Below are positions 47,087-59,868 of a stretch of DNA of 64,000 bases, piece after piece. The position numbers and the translations under genes were made by a program. This stretch comes from Malania oleifera (lineage: Eukaryota; Streptophyta; Magnoliopsida; Santalales; Ximeniaceae). The first letter of the stretch is position 1, and each line of letters opens with the position of its first letter. The stretch is from NCBI RefSeq assembly GCF_029873635.1, contig NC_080425.1, forward strand, positions 43,604,402-43,668,401. Direction: 5' to 3'. The notes under the pieces are model-generated. The model saw nothing but the letters and a program-made list of their open reading frames with translations. It did no database searches and was not told the origin of the DNA.

Positions 47087-48078
47087 TGTGATCACGCGCC
47101 TAAATTGCGTAATTAGGTGTTTTAATTCATGTATTGAGACTTATATTTTTAATTGAATACCTAATTATTCTAAATATTTTAACATTGTGTTCTATTTATA
47201 ATATTTGGATTTTATTGAATAATTTATGAATTTTTGGTATTTTTTATTGTAAGGCAATTATTGGAAGTTAAAATCGACACTACTTCGTAATCTGTGCGTA
47301 ACTTTCTCGTCCGAGCTCTGATCAAGACGATTCAAAATGTTGTGAAAATTTAAGGAAATTATCTACAACTTTTTTTTTTTTTAATCTTTGAGAGATACGA
47401 GTTTAGGATGGTCAAAATTGAGCTTATTCATTGGGAAACAAAAAGAAGAAAAAAGAAGAAACAAGAAAAACAAAAAGAAGAAAAAAATAATAATAATATG
47501 CTTTGATTTGACCCTACCATGCAGCCGGGTCCTCTCATGTGCACTGGGTAGGTCTTTAGGGTGAGGGCCTTATATATTTTTTTCTTTTTTCTTTCTTACT
47601 AGCCTCATTCTAGCCCCCTCTCCTTTCCCTTCTCTCCCTCTTCCTTCGTCTCCCTCAACTTCTTCCCTCTCAGCCCAAACTCTGTAGACTCACTCTTCCT
47701 CTCTACTCTTTGGTCTCTCCCTCTATTTTTCTCTTTTCTTTTCCTTTCTTTCTCTCTCACTCCCTTACTGCCCTCCCTCTCGGATTTTTTTTTTCCTTCT
47801 GCTGCTCTTTCTTCTTCCTGCTGGAACCCGTGCTGTTGTTTTCTCCCTACGATAGCTACTGCTGGTCCTCTGCCCCTACAACCCTCCTTGCTGCTACCTG
47901 CTGAAGGACCCGAAGCTCCTGTGTGTTGCTACTGCTGTGAACCTCGTCTCGAAGCCACCTACTACTGCTGTTGCTTCCTACCTTTAACTGCTACAACCTG
48001 AGAACCTGCTCCTCTTGCTGCTGTGCTGCACCAACCCATATGGCCAGCTATAGCTTTCTCCTTGACAGATGGCTTGCT

Positions 48079-48131
<53 letters not shown>

Positions 48132-48867
48132 TTTCTTTTAAATACTTTATTGCATATTGTTAATTTTTAAGAGAATTTCTTTTAAAGTTTGGAACTTTTG
48201 AATCATGTTGGATTATTATTATTATTAAAGTTAGCTTATTTTCTTTCTTTTCTTATTTAACATTATTGTTAGAGTTAATTTTTTTCCTAGTTATTTTTCA
48301 TTGTTAAAGTTTGATTTGGCCTTTAAAAAAAAATATATATCTTCTTTAAGAATTAAATTTTGCTGGGTTTTAATCATTTTAATTTCAGTTTAAGTAAAGT
48401 CTGAATTTTTATCGTGTTCCATTTATTGTTTAGTTGTTAAAAAGTTAATTTTGATTCGCGTTATTGATTGCGTTGAAATTTAATTTTTATTTGAGTTGCG
48501 TTCGATTGAGTTTTTTAGGAGTTGCATGCTTGAATTACGTAGTAAAGTTTTGATCTTTAAGCTTTTTTCTAGAATTTTAAACGTAGGAATTTCGTTTTCT
48601 TTGTTAAATTTGGTGTCTGTTAGGATTCAAAATTTAATTTTCACGTTCTTTTAATTCATCAAAAGAAAATCTCAAACATCCCAGAAAATCCGAATCTGAA
48701 CTGTGTTCAGTGACCCTTTTGTTTCTTATTTTCTAATTGGAATTACGTAAAATTTGGTATTAAACTACATTCCCTGAGGAGACGATCTGACCTTTGGGTT
48801 AAGTATTACACGACTAAACTCCTATACTTGGGATAGTTTCTAAACTGCTCATTTTTCGAGTGAGTCA
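47087..48867 (+). repeat. 3' LTR of gag-only copy 1
   Basis: 1781 bp, TGTGATCACGCG...GAGTGAGTCA, preceded by the run ttagttgggggggtg. It contains a pyrimidine-rich 47580-48060 segment and a (CT)n microsatellite at about 48080-48126. It aligns with the 5' LTR of copy 2 (58764-60684). The open frame at 47710-47904 is this low-complexity leader, not a gene. Confidence 0.85.
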
Positions 48868-49038
48868 CAAGACCAAATCATCAACAATTTTGACTTATCG
48901 TGGCTCGATAAAGGTAAATAGTAAAAAGATGTTTGGTTAATACCAAACCATCGACGGAACCGTCGACGGTTTCCACCAAGGCGGCAGCCTATAAATATTC
49001 TGCAAGGGTAAAATTTTTACAAAAAGAAAAATCAAATT

Positions 49039-49111
<73 letters not shown>

Positions 49112-49319
49112 CCCCCCCCTTAATTTCTTACCCAATTTTAACCTGAATCGACTAATAAACATCATTCCGGGATCCCATCGACGATTCTTAACAGTTTAAC
49201 TGAAGCCATTTTGTTGTTTGGGGATCCTAGGCACCACTCTAGTAAAAAGGTAAGTAGAATAGATTATGTCGGGTATTTTTAAACATTTAACCAATTAAAT
49301 TGTAATATGAGATTATAGG

Positions 49320-49353
<34 letters not shown>

Positions 49354-49472
49354 GGATATTCTGGTATATGGAAATGGGGATTTTGAATTATGATTATTAT
49401 AGGTATATATTTTTGGGGAAACGGGTATATTGAGTTGATTAAATCCTAGAAGATGATGATTCTTTTAATTTT

Positions 49473-49511
<39 letters not shown>

Positions 49512-50777
49512 CAGGCAATTATTAAATTATGAATTATCACCCAAATTGCGTGGCATGAGTATATACTGATTTTAGAAAATGTTGTAAAAATTATGAAATT
49601 ATGATATGAGTATAAACGGTTGTGTGCCGATTACAGATGGTTGTGTGCCGATTTTAGATGGTTGTGTGTCAATTACAGATGGTTGTGTGCCAAGTTATGA
49701 AATAATGGTTTTATAAAGAGTTATGAAAAGACAGATTTTATACAGAATTGTGATTATATCATATTTTATACAATTTTATGGAAATGTGATAATGTTACAG
49801 TTTAAATATATGAAATGTATTATATGGTAGTAGAACCCTGATGGACTGGTTCAGATTGAGAGCACGGTACCATAGCTATTATGATAGTCAGTGCAACCAC
49901 ACTACTCAGAAAGAGTGTTGGTAACGGAAGTCGATTTGGCTACAAAGAGATGTTGACCGCCTCTGGGTCCAGACCAAGCTGTGGTAGGCAAATCATACTA
50001 CAGATGCATTAAATTTGACTTAACCTGGTGGTAGGCCAGCCATGACTAAGTCCCGCCTTCGGGCCGCACAACCCGATCATGTGGGGCTATTACATAATGA
50101 TATATGATCGTCCATTCAAGGAAAATTTTATTATGTATATATGTATATGATGTTTCAATTATTGCAGAGAATTATGTATTATGATACAACATGTTTTGAA
50201 AAAGAAATATGTGTTTTCAAAAATATATTTATATATATATATATATATATAAGTGTGACCACAGATTTACATGTTTTATTAGTTTAAAGTTAATTATTTA
50301 ATGGATGTGTTTTTGGAATACTAAAACTCATGTTGCCACACACTGATAATAATCTATTCTATCTTACTAAGATGTGTCTCACCCTTATAATTTCTAACAT
50401 TTCAGGAAATCCACAAATCAAGCCTAGAGTGCTCCAGGGCAGGGCTGATTAGAGTTTATTCAGCATAAGTTTTTGTGGGACATAGTTATGTAAATGGGTA
50501 TACTTAGTGTTTTGAGGGATGTATTTATGGACGTGTGGGGAATTATGTATGTATTTCGGGTGACAGTAGAACTTTAGTATTGTATTTGGAGTTTGTACAT
50601 GTATGTTTCACTGTGTTGTGTGGGAAAAGTTATGGACAGGTGTACCTGGTGCCCACTTTGGGTATCAAGTTGTTATATTGTGGTATTAGAGATTGTATGG
50701 AGAATAGCACTCCGGGCCCTGCAGTGTTCGAGACGGGAGCTCGTTTTTATTTTGTTATTATTTTATGGGTCATCACA
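48868..50777 (+). mobile_element. Gypsy-type LTR, 5'-truncated, followed by primer site
   Basis: Ends tgggtcatcaca directly before a tRNA-Met primer site, so it is a 5' LTR. It has a TATA box (tataaata, 48990-48997) with gtcgacgg motifs just upstream, a run of CA, CT and C repeats (49041-49119), and a block shared with the other Gypsy LTRs (gagcacggtaccatagc near 49859; cgcacaacccgatcatgtgg near 50066). Its beginning is missing: the gag-only element ends at 48867. Only about 50 bp of its interior follows. Confidence 0.8.
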
Positions 50778-50781
50778 GTTG

Positions 50782-50793
50782 TGGTATCAGAGC
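50782..50793 (+). other. primer-binding site, initiator tRNA-Met type
   Basis: tggtatcagagc is the standard plant retrotransposon site complementary to the 3' end of initiator tRNA-Met, located 4 bases after the LTR terminus tcatcaca. Confidence 0.92.
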
Positions 50794-52083
50794 ATATTTA
50801 TGATAAAATTTCATAGGGCATGACATGAGCACTCATTCTTGAGAGCATTATACATTCATTTCAAAAGCTTACACTCTCATTTATTCACTTATATTTGAAT
50901 ATTATTTTTTAGAGAGTAAGCTTGAGTTCTTCCCATATTGTTTGATCCATAATTTTTTGTTGGGAGAACTCTTTACAGCTTGTGAATCTTTGCATCTTCG
51001 TTGTAAGATTCAAAAGTTTATTTGGTGATTATTGCAAAAATATTTTATAAGCTAATCTCTAACATCTCCTATATCTCATATTTGAAAAATACCCTTTGGA
51101 GATATTATTTGGGTTCTAAAGATCTTTGAAAATACACTTAGGGAAAATACTATATTTGAATCAAAGATCATTTTGAGCATCATCTCTCACATTATTCCAT
51201 ATGTATATACATTTTAGAGAGATATCATATAATCTCTATTGAGCTTAAACTCCCATCATACAAGAGTGCATATAATCTTAAATTTGTACATCATCTGCTT
51301 ATTGTAGAACCCCTACATTTGTACACAAAATTTTCATATTGTTGTATTCCCGACGTGTGGTATCGTTGGAAGAGGAGGTCACCATCTCCTATAAGGTGTA
51401 CCAGTTTGGCTCAGCCTGGGTAATTGAGTAAGGTAGGTACTATGACACACCGATTTTTGTACCAATTTTTTTAAAAATAATAAATATTCACACATCATTA
51501 ACAATATTCACAAATCAGCCACGTCAACAACCCGATTACCACCCATATAACCCGACCCGCATTGGGTGCTGGGTAAATAGTCATTTCATTTATACAACCT
51601 AACAACGGAAGATGGTATATACATAACAATTAGAATACAATACCTAAAGTATCAACATACATATATATACACTACCATCACATACCCAAAAACAACACAA
51701 CCCTAGGGGAATTACACCACTCTAGTCCAAGAATTCACCCTGTGTATCAGGGTCTCAGCTCCCTACGGTCTCGGAGCTCTATCACCACCTATCTCTATTC
51801 CTTGAAAAGTTTAGAAAATTTGGGTGAGACACATCTCAGTAAGAAGGAGTAAATTATTTACAGTGTGTGGCAATATGAGTTCAGTTATAACACACTTTAC
51901 TTTTCAAATCATCATCTTATCTGTGAAAATACACTAATATACACATTCTCATAATCATATAGATATACAACACAAGCTTTTATATGCTTTAAAACCATTT
52001 CTTAAGTTCATTCATTTCCAACACATATTTACCCGTGAAGTTCCTGAGAATAGGAAAGATTACCCATCCATATAAGTAGCTTC

Positions 52084-54158
52084 TGTAATGACCTTAAGAA
52101 TAATGGTATTTAAATAATAAAGAGGGAGGGAAATGGAAACAAAAATAGAAGGAGGCAGTAGACTTTGTCGATGAATATGAAAGCGTTCATCGACGACATT
52201 GCACTTTGGGAGTAATAATAGAGGAATTTAATCAAGGACTCGTCGACGAATATAGGGGATTCGTCAACGTGGATAACATAAGGTCTCGTCGACGAGGGTA
52301 TGTTTCGTTGACGAGAAAATACCGAGAGGATATTTGGGCGACTTTGAATTTCATCAACAAAGGGTAGGGTTCATCAACGAATTGCCTCTTGACCTTGTCA
52401 ATGAGGTGACGTGACTCGTCAACGAGGGTCAGTGTATAAAAAAGTCAAACTTCATTTTTTTTTTCAGCAGAATTTTGACACTCAACCCTCTCTCTCTCTG
52501 TCCTCTCTATGGTTCCTCTCTCTTCTTTCTTCGATTTCGGCCCCATTAGTCATCAGATTGAAGATCTAAACCCACTATGATGCTCCTGGGGAAGTTCTCT
52601 CCAAATCTCCCGAAGCGGATTGTCGGTGGAAGCAAGTTGAAATTCATCCCTAAGTTGAGGTAAGATTTTTTATTCAAAATTTGGTTTTTCCACAGTTGAA
52701 GGAAATGATGTACTCGAATAAATACTAACGTTTAGTTCTGGGAGTAATCATTTTTAGAGTACTGCTCAGGGTTTCCTACGGGTGTAAGACCAGTATTATA
52801 AATGGGTTTTTCAGTTGCCAAGTAAGGGGATAAATTAAAGTAGTTATTTTCCATTAAAATTAGTAATATTTAATAGTAGAATAATTTTCAAAAAGCATGT
52901 GATTATATATGAGTATAATTGAGAAAATTTAAGTTTGGGAAAATACTACAATTGTATAAGAAATGCGATTTCAGAACGGAATATATGGTTTCATTCAATT
53001 CGTGTGGCGTGAATATTATTTTATATAATATATATATATATATATATATATTATACCATGTTAAGTTAGATTTACAAAATAAAACATGTTTACAAATATT
53101 TTTAGGAATAACATGATAAACATAGTAAAATTATGATTTCAGAATATATGATATGGTCGGCGCAAGGCCGCAATTACTCATGTTATTCGGCGCAAGGCCG
53201 CATTTATTCATATTTTCGATGCGAGGTCGTAATTATTATGTTAATGTAGGATTCAGAAAATTCGATTATTTGATTTACGATAAACAGTATATGTTTATGT
53301 ACTATATGTTATCAGAATCCAGATGTTAGTTTAGTTCAGTTTTCAGGAGCATGGTATCGTAGCTTATAGATTCGATATCTATGTTCAAATTGGTGCTAAC
53401 CACCCCATGAGGGGGTGGGAGATGGATAGTTGATGTGGCTTTCAGTGTAGAGTTGTAGACGTCCACCTGGTAGTCCGGACCAGGGTGTGGCAGGGCCATC
53501 ACACTTACAGACATTTTTTACTCGGCAGTGGTTGGCCAGCCATTGTCCGGTCCCGCCAACCCGTCATGGGGGGTAATACATGACATCAGCTAGTTATACA
53601 TCCTGGGTAGTATTTTAGTATTATAGATTATAACAGATAATACATGATTAGTATGATTACTTGGAAGTATGAAATTATATGTTTATGTAATCATATTACG
53701 ATTTATGTTTTATGGTATGTGAAATGTATGGTATATGTATTACAACACTAAATATTCATGTTGCCACACAGCTGATTTTAATTTATCTACCCTTATTGAG
53801 AGGTGTCTCACCCTAAGTTTAAATTATTTCAGGAAACCCGGAGAGACCGGCTGGTCAGGGCCGCCGCTGAGTGAGTTGAGCTTCCTTTCTAGAAGAGTAA
53901 GTTTTGATCTAAGATCAAGAGATTTTTGTTATAAGATCCTAGATTTATTTTGATGTTTTGGAGATTGTATATAAATACAGTATCTCTGGGAATATAGTAG
54001 ACTCTGGTATTATGTAATTTATGGTTGATGAATGTGATTTATATTTACTGCTGCCTAGGTTCCACTGTGTATGACAGGTGTCCCCACTACCCATGGGCTC
54101 GGGCTGACTATTTTATTTATTATGTTCTATTATATGATTAGTTAAGCAGGTCATTACA
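52084..54158 (+). mobile_element. Gypsy-type solo LTR with perfect 5-bp target duplication
   Basis: 2075 bp with inverted termini TGTAATGACC...GGTCATTACA, flanked by GCTTC on both sides (52079-52083 and 54159-54163). No internal region is present. The U3 has an array of gtcgac-type motifs before a TATA box near 52434. The right half is the same family as 1-1231. It is the innermost, youngest layer of the nest. Confidence 0.92.
52164..52440 (+). promoter_or_regulatory. LTR promoter: array of tcgtcgacga-like motifs and TATA box
   Basis: At least eight variants of tcgtcgacga or tcgtcaacga lie between 52166 and 52425 (perfect forms at 52240 and 52287), directly upstream of gtgtataaaaaa (TATA near 52434). 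The position suggests clustered factor-binding sites of the retroelement promoter, but this is inferred. Confidence 0.55.
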
Positions 54159-55174
54159 GCTTCCCTTTACCCTAACATGTTATGCAGTCAGGTATGACCA
54201 CATCTAATACCTATTAGAACACTCACCTTACTCAGTAAGCCCTCAAGCAAAGAGTTTCACTTTGCCTCAATTATTTATATTATTAACTCACACGAATCCA
54301 TTTCTCAATTTTATCATTCTCTATTTCTCATTTTCCATTATTTCTTTCATTTCTTATTTTAGCCCATTTTATCATTCTTTCACTTTCCATTTCCATTTCA
54401 CTATCCAGCTCATGAGTATCCTTGGTATCTAGTACCAACATCGTGTCTGTAACTCCTAGCTACCCTGAGGATCTTTCTTTTCACGCCATACTTCCCCCCA
54501 TGGTCAGGGTTGTGCGGCCTGAAGACTGAATCTAATTGCGGTTGGCTGACCTGGTTAGATCAAAATATCATATCACATATCTCGCGTTTGAGTTCGACTA
54601 GCCAGCCTATAGCCCTGATCCGGACTTAGGGGTCACAACAACTCTACTAAACAATTCAGTCGATTGTCACACCACACGCTCCACGAGTCCGTGTGGTTGC
54701 ACTAACACCACTAGCAATGGTACAGTGCTCATTATCACAACCCATCATTAGGGTTTCCATAATCATCCATCAGGGTTATCATTACCACATACCCGCAATC
54801 ATTATGCAGTATTGGCATTTCATCAATCATATTTCGATGATCCCATTGCAGTAGTGGCACTTTACAATGTTCACATTTTCCAGTATTCATAGTCAGTATA
54901 CTTAATTCAACCATCACATTTCAATTTCCATATTGTAGTATTCATATTTCCCATTTTCACATTTCAGTATTTACCTTACAGAATTCTCAACGCAATTTTC
55001 ACATTTCCAGTATTCATAATTTCAGAATTTCCCATCTCAATATACACATTTCAGAATTCATATTGCAACAATTTCATTTTCAGCATTCATAATTCATCAC
55101 ATCATATCAACAATATTTTCATCATTTTCCATTTCTTCCCATCCTTCCAATACACATTTCATTCTCATAATAAT

Positions 55175-55232
<58 letters not shown>

Positions 55233-56116
55233 CCCATTTTCATGAATTTCCACACTTTTCAATAATACAAATATTCTCATATTCCCTTTTATTATAGAAA
55301 ATATTTCTATAATCGTATTTCATATTCCAAAATATCACAATTCAATATTACTCAAATGCCACACAATTTATCTAATATTTATATCATAATAATTTCTAAA
55401 CAAAATACCATATGCTCATTTTCACTTATCAAGTCAAACAGTAGCTCTAAAAATACTATTATAATTTATTCCCCTTACCTAGTTTATTGAGAGTTTCGTT
55501 AAAACCTAGATCTTACGCCCTTGGTGCCCAAAACTCAAATCTTGGAATTCGCGTTTTCCCTAGATTAATTAACTAATTTTTCAAAATAATACTCATATAA
55601 CCTTCCCTAGGATCCACATACTCCAAATTAATATTTAAACTAATATTTAACACCCTTACCTGGTTTCCTAAATTATGCCTGCAGGGTCCCGAAATTACAC
55701 CTGCGGCGCTTACCTGAGTCCTGAATTCAATAACCTAAATTCAACCTCAGAATGCCCAACATTCTAGAATTTCTAAATCTACATTAATTAAATAATAATT
55801 AGCCCCTTAATAACCCCCTTATCCCAATTTTGGGGTTATGCCTACGACGACCCTACGAGAAATTCACTCCGCTAGACTTGTAGAGAATTATCCCTAGATT
55901 CTCGTGGTGGTGTCCGATCTTCAATTATGCTTAAGATTTACAAGAAATTGAGGTAAAAGTAAAAATTTAGCTTACCCAAGGGGATACGTCTACGCCGCTC
56001 CTACGATCAATCTACTCCTGTAGAATTGATGGTGGTGGAAAATGGAGTCCAACAGTATTTTCTGATTTTCGATCGAGGGAGTGTCCATCAAGAAAATGAG
56101 GAGAGAGGGAGAGAGG

Positions 56117-56170
<54 letters not shown>

Positions 56171-56258
56171 CATGCGAGAGTAATGGAAGGGGGGAAAGCG
56201 TGTGCAGGAAGAAAAAGGGGGGGTTGTGTTCTGTTTTTGAAGGATCAGGATGATTTAA

Positions 56259-56290
<32 letters not shown>

Positions 56291-56939
56291 ATTATATTAT
56301 ATTAATATATTTTATTATATTAATTAATTAATTATTCTTATTTAAATTATTTATTTAATTAAATTTATTTGTTTATTTGTTTATTTTCTTTTTTTTTTAT
56401 TTTTTTATTTTTTATTTTTTTTTAGGATCCACTACATCCTCCCGCAACAATTATTTTTGGGGCATTACAGGCACCAACCTGTAAGGTTTCAAGGTTTGGC
56501 TTTGCCCGTAAGTGAGCCGAGAAGACTCCGCCTTGTAAGGAGTATTGTAAACGACATCGTTCTACCCGATTAAGTGAGCAATTAGTGAATCCTCAAGTGG
56601 GTTGGCTTGAGGTGGGGATGTAGGCAGTATTGGCCAAACCTCGATAAAAAACCTATGTCATTCTTTCCCTATACTCTTTACATTCCTACACTTGCATGCT
56701 TATATCCGTTGATATTACTTCTTGTGCATTTTAAATGTCAATTTGTGTTTGATTGAGAAATATTGGAACTACGATACTTGTATAAATTATTCGTATATAT
56801 GCTGGATTAATATTGGATTAGACATACCCTTGGTTGTGCTATATTGATTGTGGATATAAAAATAGAACACTTGACCTAGTATTTTTTAAAAAATATCCAA
56901 TTCACCTCCCTCTTGGGATTACACCAAAAATCACGGACA

Positions 56940-58763
56940 TTGCATGATTTTTAAATTTATAAGAGTTGACATTAGTTACATATTTCAAAAAAAATATGAA
57001 ACTTTCAGAAAAATAGAAAAAAATCTCAAAATTTTCATGTAATTATTTAATGATTTAGCATGAAAGTTAAAATATTTTTATATTAGCAATATTTTATATA
57101 TATATATATATATTAAAATAGATCATTGTGACCTCGAGGGGTGACCAATTGGAGAACTTCCCACAAGATCTATGTGGATTTATAGGAGGAGCAGAGAGGG
57201 CAAATCATCTGGAGAGATGGAGGATTGTCCTTCACGTCTAGAGGATCAAAAAACGATTTTCAATAACTTGTTGATCCCTCTTACTAGATTTATTGTTTGT
57301 TAATTTCCTAATTTGGTGTGAGATAGAGATAGGCATATCTCATCATCACACGACGCTTTGTGGATAGGACTACAACTGTATATATGAGTCTCGTAAGTAG
57401 ACATTAACACGCACGTTCTAGTTTTGTTTTAGAATTTTATGATGTGAATGTACTAACTGATTTTTTTTTTTTTTTTTTGTACAGTAGGCTGACATATTGC
57501 ATGAGGTCAAGCTAGTGTCTCCAAATCCATCTGTTCAGGGATTGGTGAGGGATGGATTGACAATTGTCCATGAGCATGCACGATGGGGACATGTACCTTG
57601 ACCTCCCCCCTACACGATAGCCATTTGGAGGTTAAGCAATTTTAGTTCGCGGAGGATGTTCTTAGCATGCAGATAGTGGTTCATGGAACTGAACTAGTGA
57701 TACTTTTGAACAACCACCATTTGCAGAGAGTCGGGACGTCTTTGGCCCTTCAGCACCATATACCTGTTCAACAAGACCTCACACAACCGAGCCATCCAGT
57801 CGATTTTTGTTTATCAGGTGTGGTCAGAAATGAGTATACTGGATTTTAAAAGAGACTCTGCCAAAATTTTGACACAAGTTCGACATAGTATAAATGTATA
57901 AATTTGTGTATGAATGTTGTGAAAAAATTGTTATCGTTTGCCAATGAAAGTTATTTTTTTAAATAGGTGCGATTAGAAATGGGTATAGTCGATTTTAAAA
58001 GGAGACTGCCAAAATTTTGACACAAGTTGGACATAGTATAAATGTATAAATTTGTGTATGAATGGTGTGGAAAAACTATGATTGTTTACCGATGATTTTT
58101 TTTTTTTTCAATAGATGTGGTCAGAAATGGGTATACTCGATTTTAAGAGGAGACTGTTGAAATTTTAACAAAACTTGGACATATTATGAATGTATAAATT
58201 TGTGTATGAATGTTGTGAAAAAATATTGTGATTGTTTGCCACTGAAGGTTGGTTTTTTTTTAATAAATGCAGTCATAAATGGGTATACTCGATTTTAAAA
58301 GGAGACTTTGCCAAAAATTTTACAAAATGTCTAAGATATATATCATGATATAGGCAATTGCAGCTTTTGACTTTGCATGGAATATAACATTTTTATAGCA
58401 TGAAGTTAGAAAATGCACTGCCATTATAAACCTTCATAAAATTCATTGTATAGGCAATAGCATATTAAAGATTTGCATTCAATAATATATTTTAGAGCAT
58501 AAAATCACAAAATACAAAGCTAACCACCTTTCTTTCCATATTAAATCATTTATTCCTTCTAATATGGAGCATAAGAGAGTTGGGAGGTTGATATCTTCGA
58601 GTTCTCCTATAAACCTTTCTTCTCACATCTCTTCAAAAGCACCCTCCCCTCCTCCACCCTCAATCCTTTCCCTTAGAGCAAAGACATTCAAAGGCTAACA
58701 TTTCCTTGAAGGACTCGCTGCCACCTTTAAATGTCCGAAAAATAAAACCTTCTAATCATGACG
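56940..58763. other. spacer with minisatellite; no gene recognised
   Basis: AT-rich sequence with a (TA)n at 57096-57114, a T-run at 57463-57478 and the tandem repeat at 57819-58336. The open frame 57667-57849 is short, runs into the first repeat unit and matches no family I know. Confidence 0.5.
57819..58336. repeat. minisatellite of about 150-bp units, 3.5 copies
   Basis: Units start at 57819, 57968, 58116 and 58268 with tgtggtcagaaatgggtata-like sequence, followed by a gattttaaaaggagac block and an aatgtataaatttgtgtatg block. Periods are 149, 148 and 152. The last unit is incomplete. Confidence 0.92.
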
Positions 58764-59082
58764 TGTCTAATTACGTGCTTAAACTGCATAATTAGGCGTT
58801 TTAATTCATGCATTAGGGCTTTTATTTTTAATTAAACTCCTAATTACTCTAAATATTTTAACAAGTTGTCCTAATTATAATCTCTAGGTTTTATTGAACA
58901 ATTTATGAATTTTTTGTATTTTTTTATCGCAGAAAAATTAGCGGGGGCTAAAACCAGCATTAGTTCGTAATTCATGCATAACTTTTCCATCCAAGCTCTG
59001 ATCGAGATGATTCGAAATTTTAGAGAAAGATGAGAAGGTTAGCTAACACTTCTGTGTTTTGATACAAAAAAGAAGAAAAAGA

Positions 59083-59114
<32 letters not shown>

Positions 59115-59796
59115 GATGTGACTCGGCATATATATATAAAATATTGATGTGACCCGGCCATGCAGCCGGGTTGGATCCATCTGTTGGGTAGGGCACACCC
59201 CTTCCCCTTTAATATCTCCTTTCTCTCTTCTACAAACCAGGGCGCACCCCTCTTCTCCCTTACCCCAGCGCACCTCCTCCCTTTCCTCTCTTACTCTCCC
59301 TAACTTTCCCTTCTCTCCCTCTTCTTTCTTAGTCCCGAGCACCTTCTCCCTCAGTCTCCTCCTTGTCTTCTTCTACCAGCCACCACAAGCAGCCCCTTTA
59401 CTGCCTTCCTTCCTCCAGCGGCTGCTTGATCTACTACAACTCCACTACTGCTTGCTAATCTGCTGGCCAGCTACCCGTGAGCCGCTGCTGCTACTGCTCT
59501 GAAGGCCCAAAGCTTTGTGACTTGCTACTACTGCAACAGCTGCCTTCAGCTACCTTAAGAACCTCCTCCTTGCTGTTGTACTGAGAAGACTAGCCACCAT
59601 CCCTTCCAGCCACCACCCTGCTGCCTTGAGCCAACCACCAGCCACCCAAGCTTGTTGCTGCACACCCGAGGTCCATCTGCTGTTACTCCATGTCCTGAAG
59701 CTCCTGATGCTTCTCTAGAACAGCCAACCACCCGAAGTCTGGCACCAGCCACGGCTAGTTGCTATGCTGCTACACACTGAACCACGGCCACAACCA

Positions 59797-59868
<72 letters not shown>

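Larger units (their letters stand above)
43432..48867 (+). mobile_element. gag-only LTR retrotransposon (TR-GAG-like), copy 1
   Basis: From left: the last bases of a 5' LTR (ttttcgagtgagtca), a primer site (43453), an Athila-like gag (43579-45414), about 1.65 kb of non-coding DNA, a G-rich polypurine tract (47077-47086) and a complete 3' LTR (47087-48867). No protease, reverse transcriptase, RNase H or integrase occurs in the 3.6-kb interior. The same layout occurs in copy 2 (58764 onwards). The 5' LTR is almost entirely lost at the junction with a Copia element. Confidence 0.85.
51441..56469 (-). mobile_element. Gypsy-type solo LTR (minus strand), old, interrupted
   Basis: About 2.95 kb after removing the inner LTR. 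On the minus strand it starts tgtaatgccccaaaaataa and ends ggtgtgtcata, where CACA has decayed to CATA. The flanks GGTAC (51436-51440) and GGCAC (56470-56474) are a target duplication with one mismatch. It contains AT runs at 55180-55231 and 56261-56283 and a GA microsatellite (56100-56168) whose Arg-Glu open frames are artefacts. Confidence 0.8.
50830..56939 (-). mobile_element. LTR of the 35623 family (minus strand), split by a nested Gypsy LTR
   Basis: The pieces about 50830-51440 and 56470-56939 together match the solo LTR at 35623-37699 in reverse orientation: shared blocks are atgggaagaactcaa, cgacgtgtg near 51352, the ggtttggcca...cctacatccccacctcaagc block near 56590-56640, and ggaggtgaattgg near 56900. 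The LTR start is at 56939 (reverse tgtccgtgattttt). Its other end is truncated next to the Gypsy interior at about 50830. Confidence 0.75.

Noticed and set aside
47580..47904. Pyrimidine-rich open frame resembling a signal peptide gene
   Set aside because: It is the low-complexity leader of the gag-only LTR and recurs at 59200-59500 in the other copy.
56026..56305. Arg/Glu-rich open frames near 56.1 kb
   Set aside because: GA microsatellite inside the old Gypsy solo LTR.
59149..59752. Open frames on both strands in the CT-rich region
   Set aside because: They lie inside the 5' LTR of gag-only copy 2 and are not conserved as frames in copy 1.
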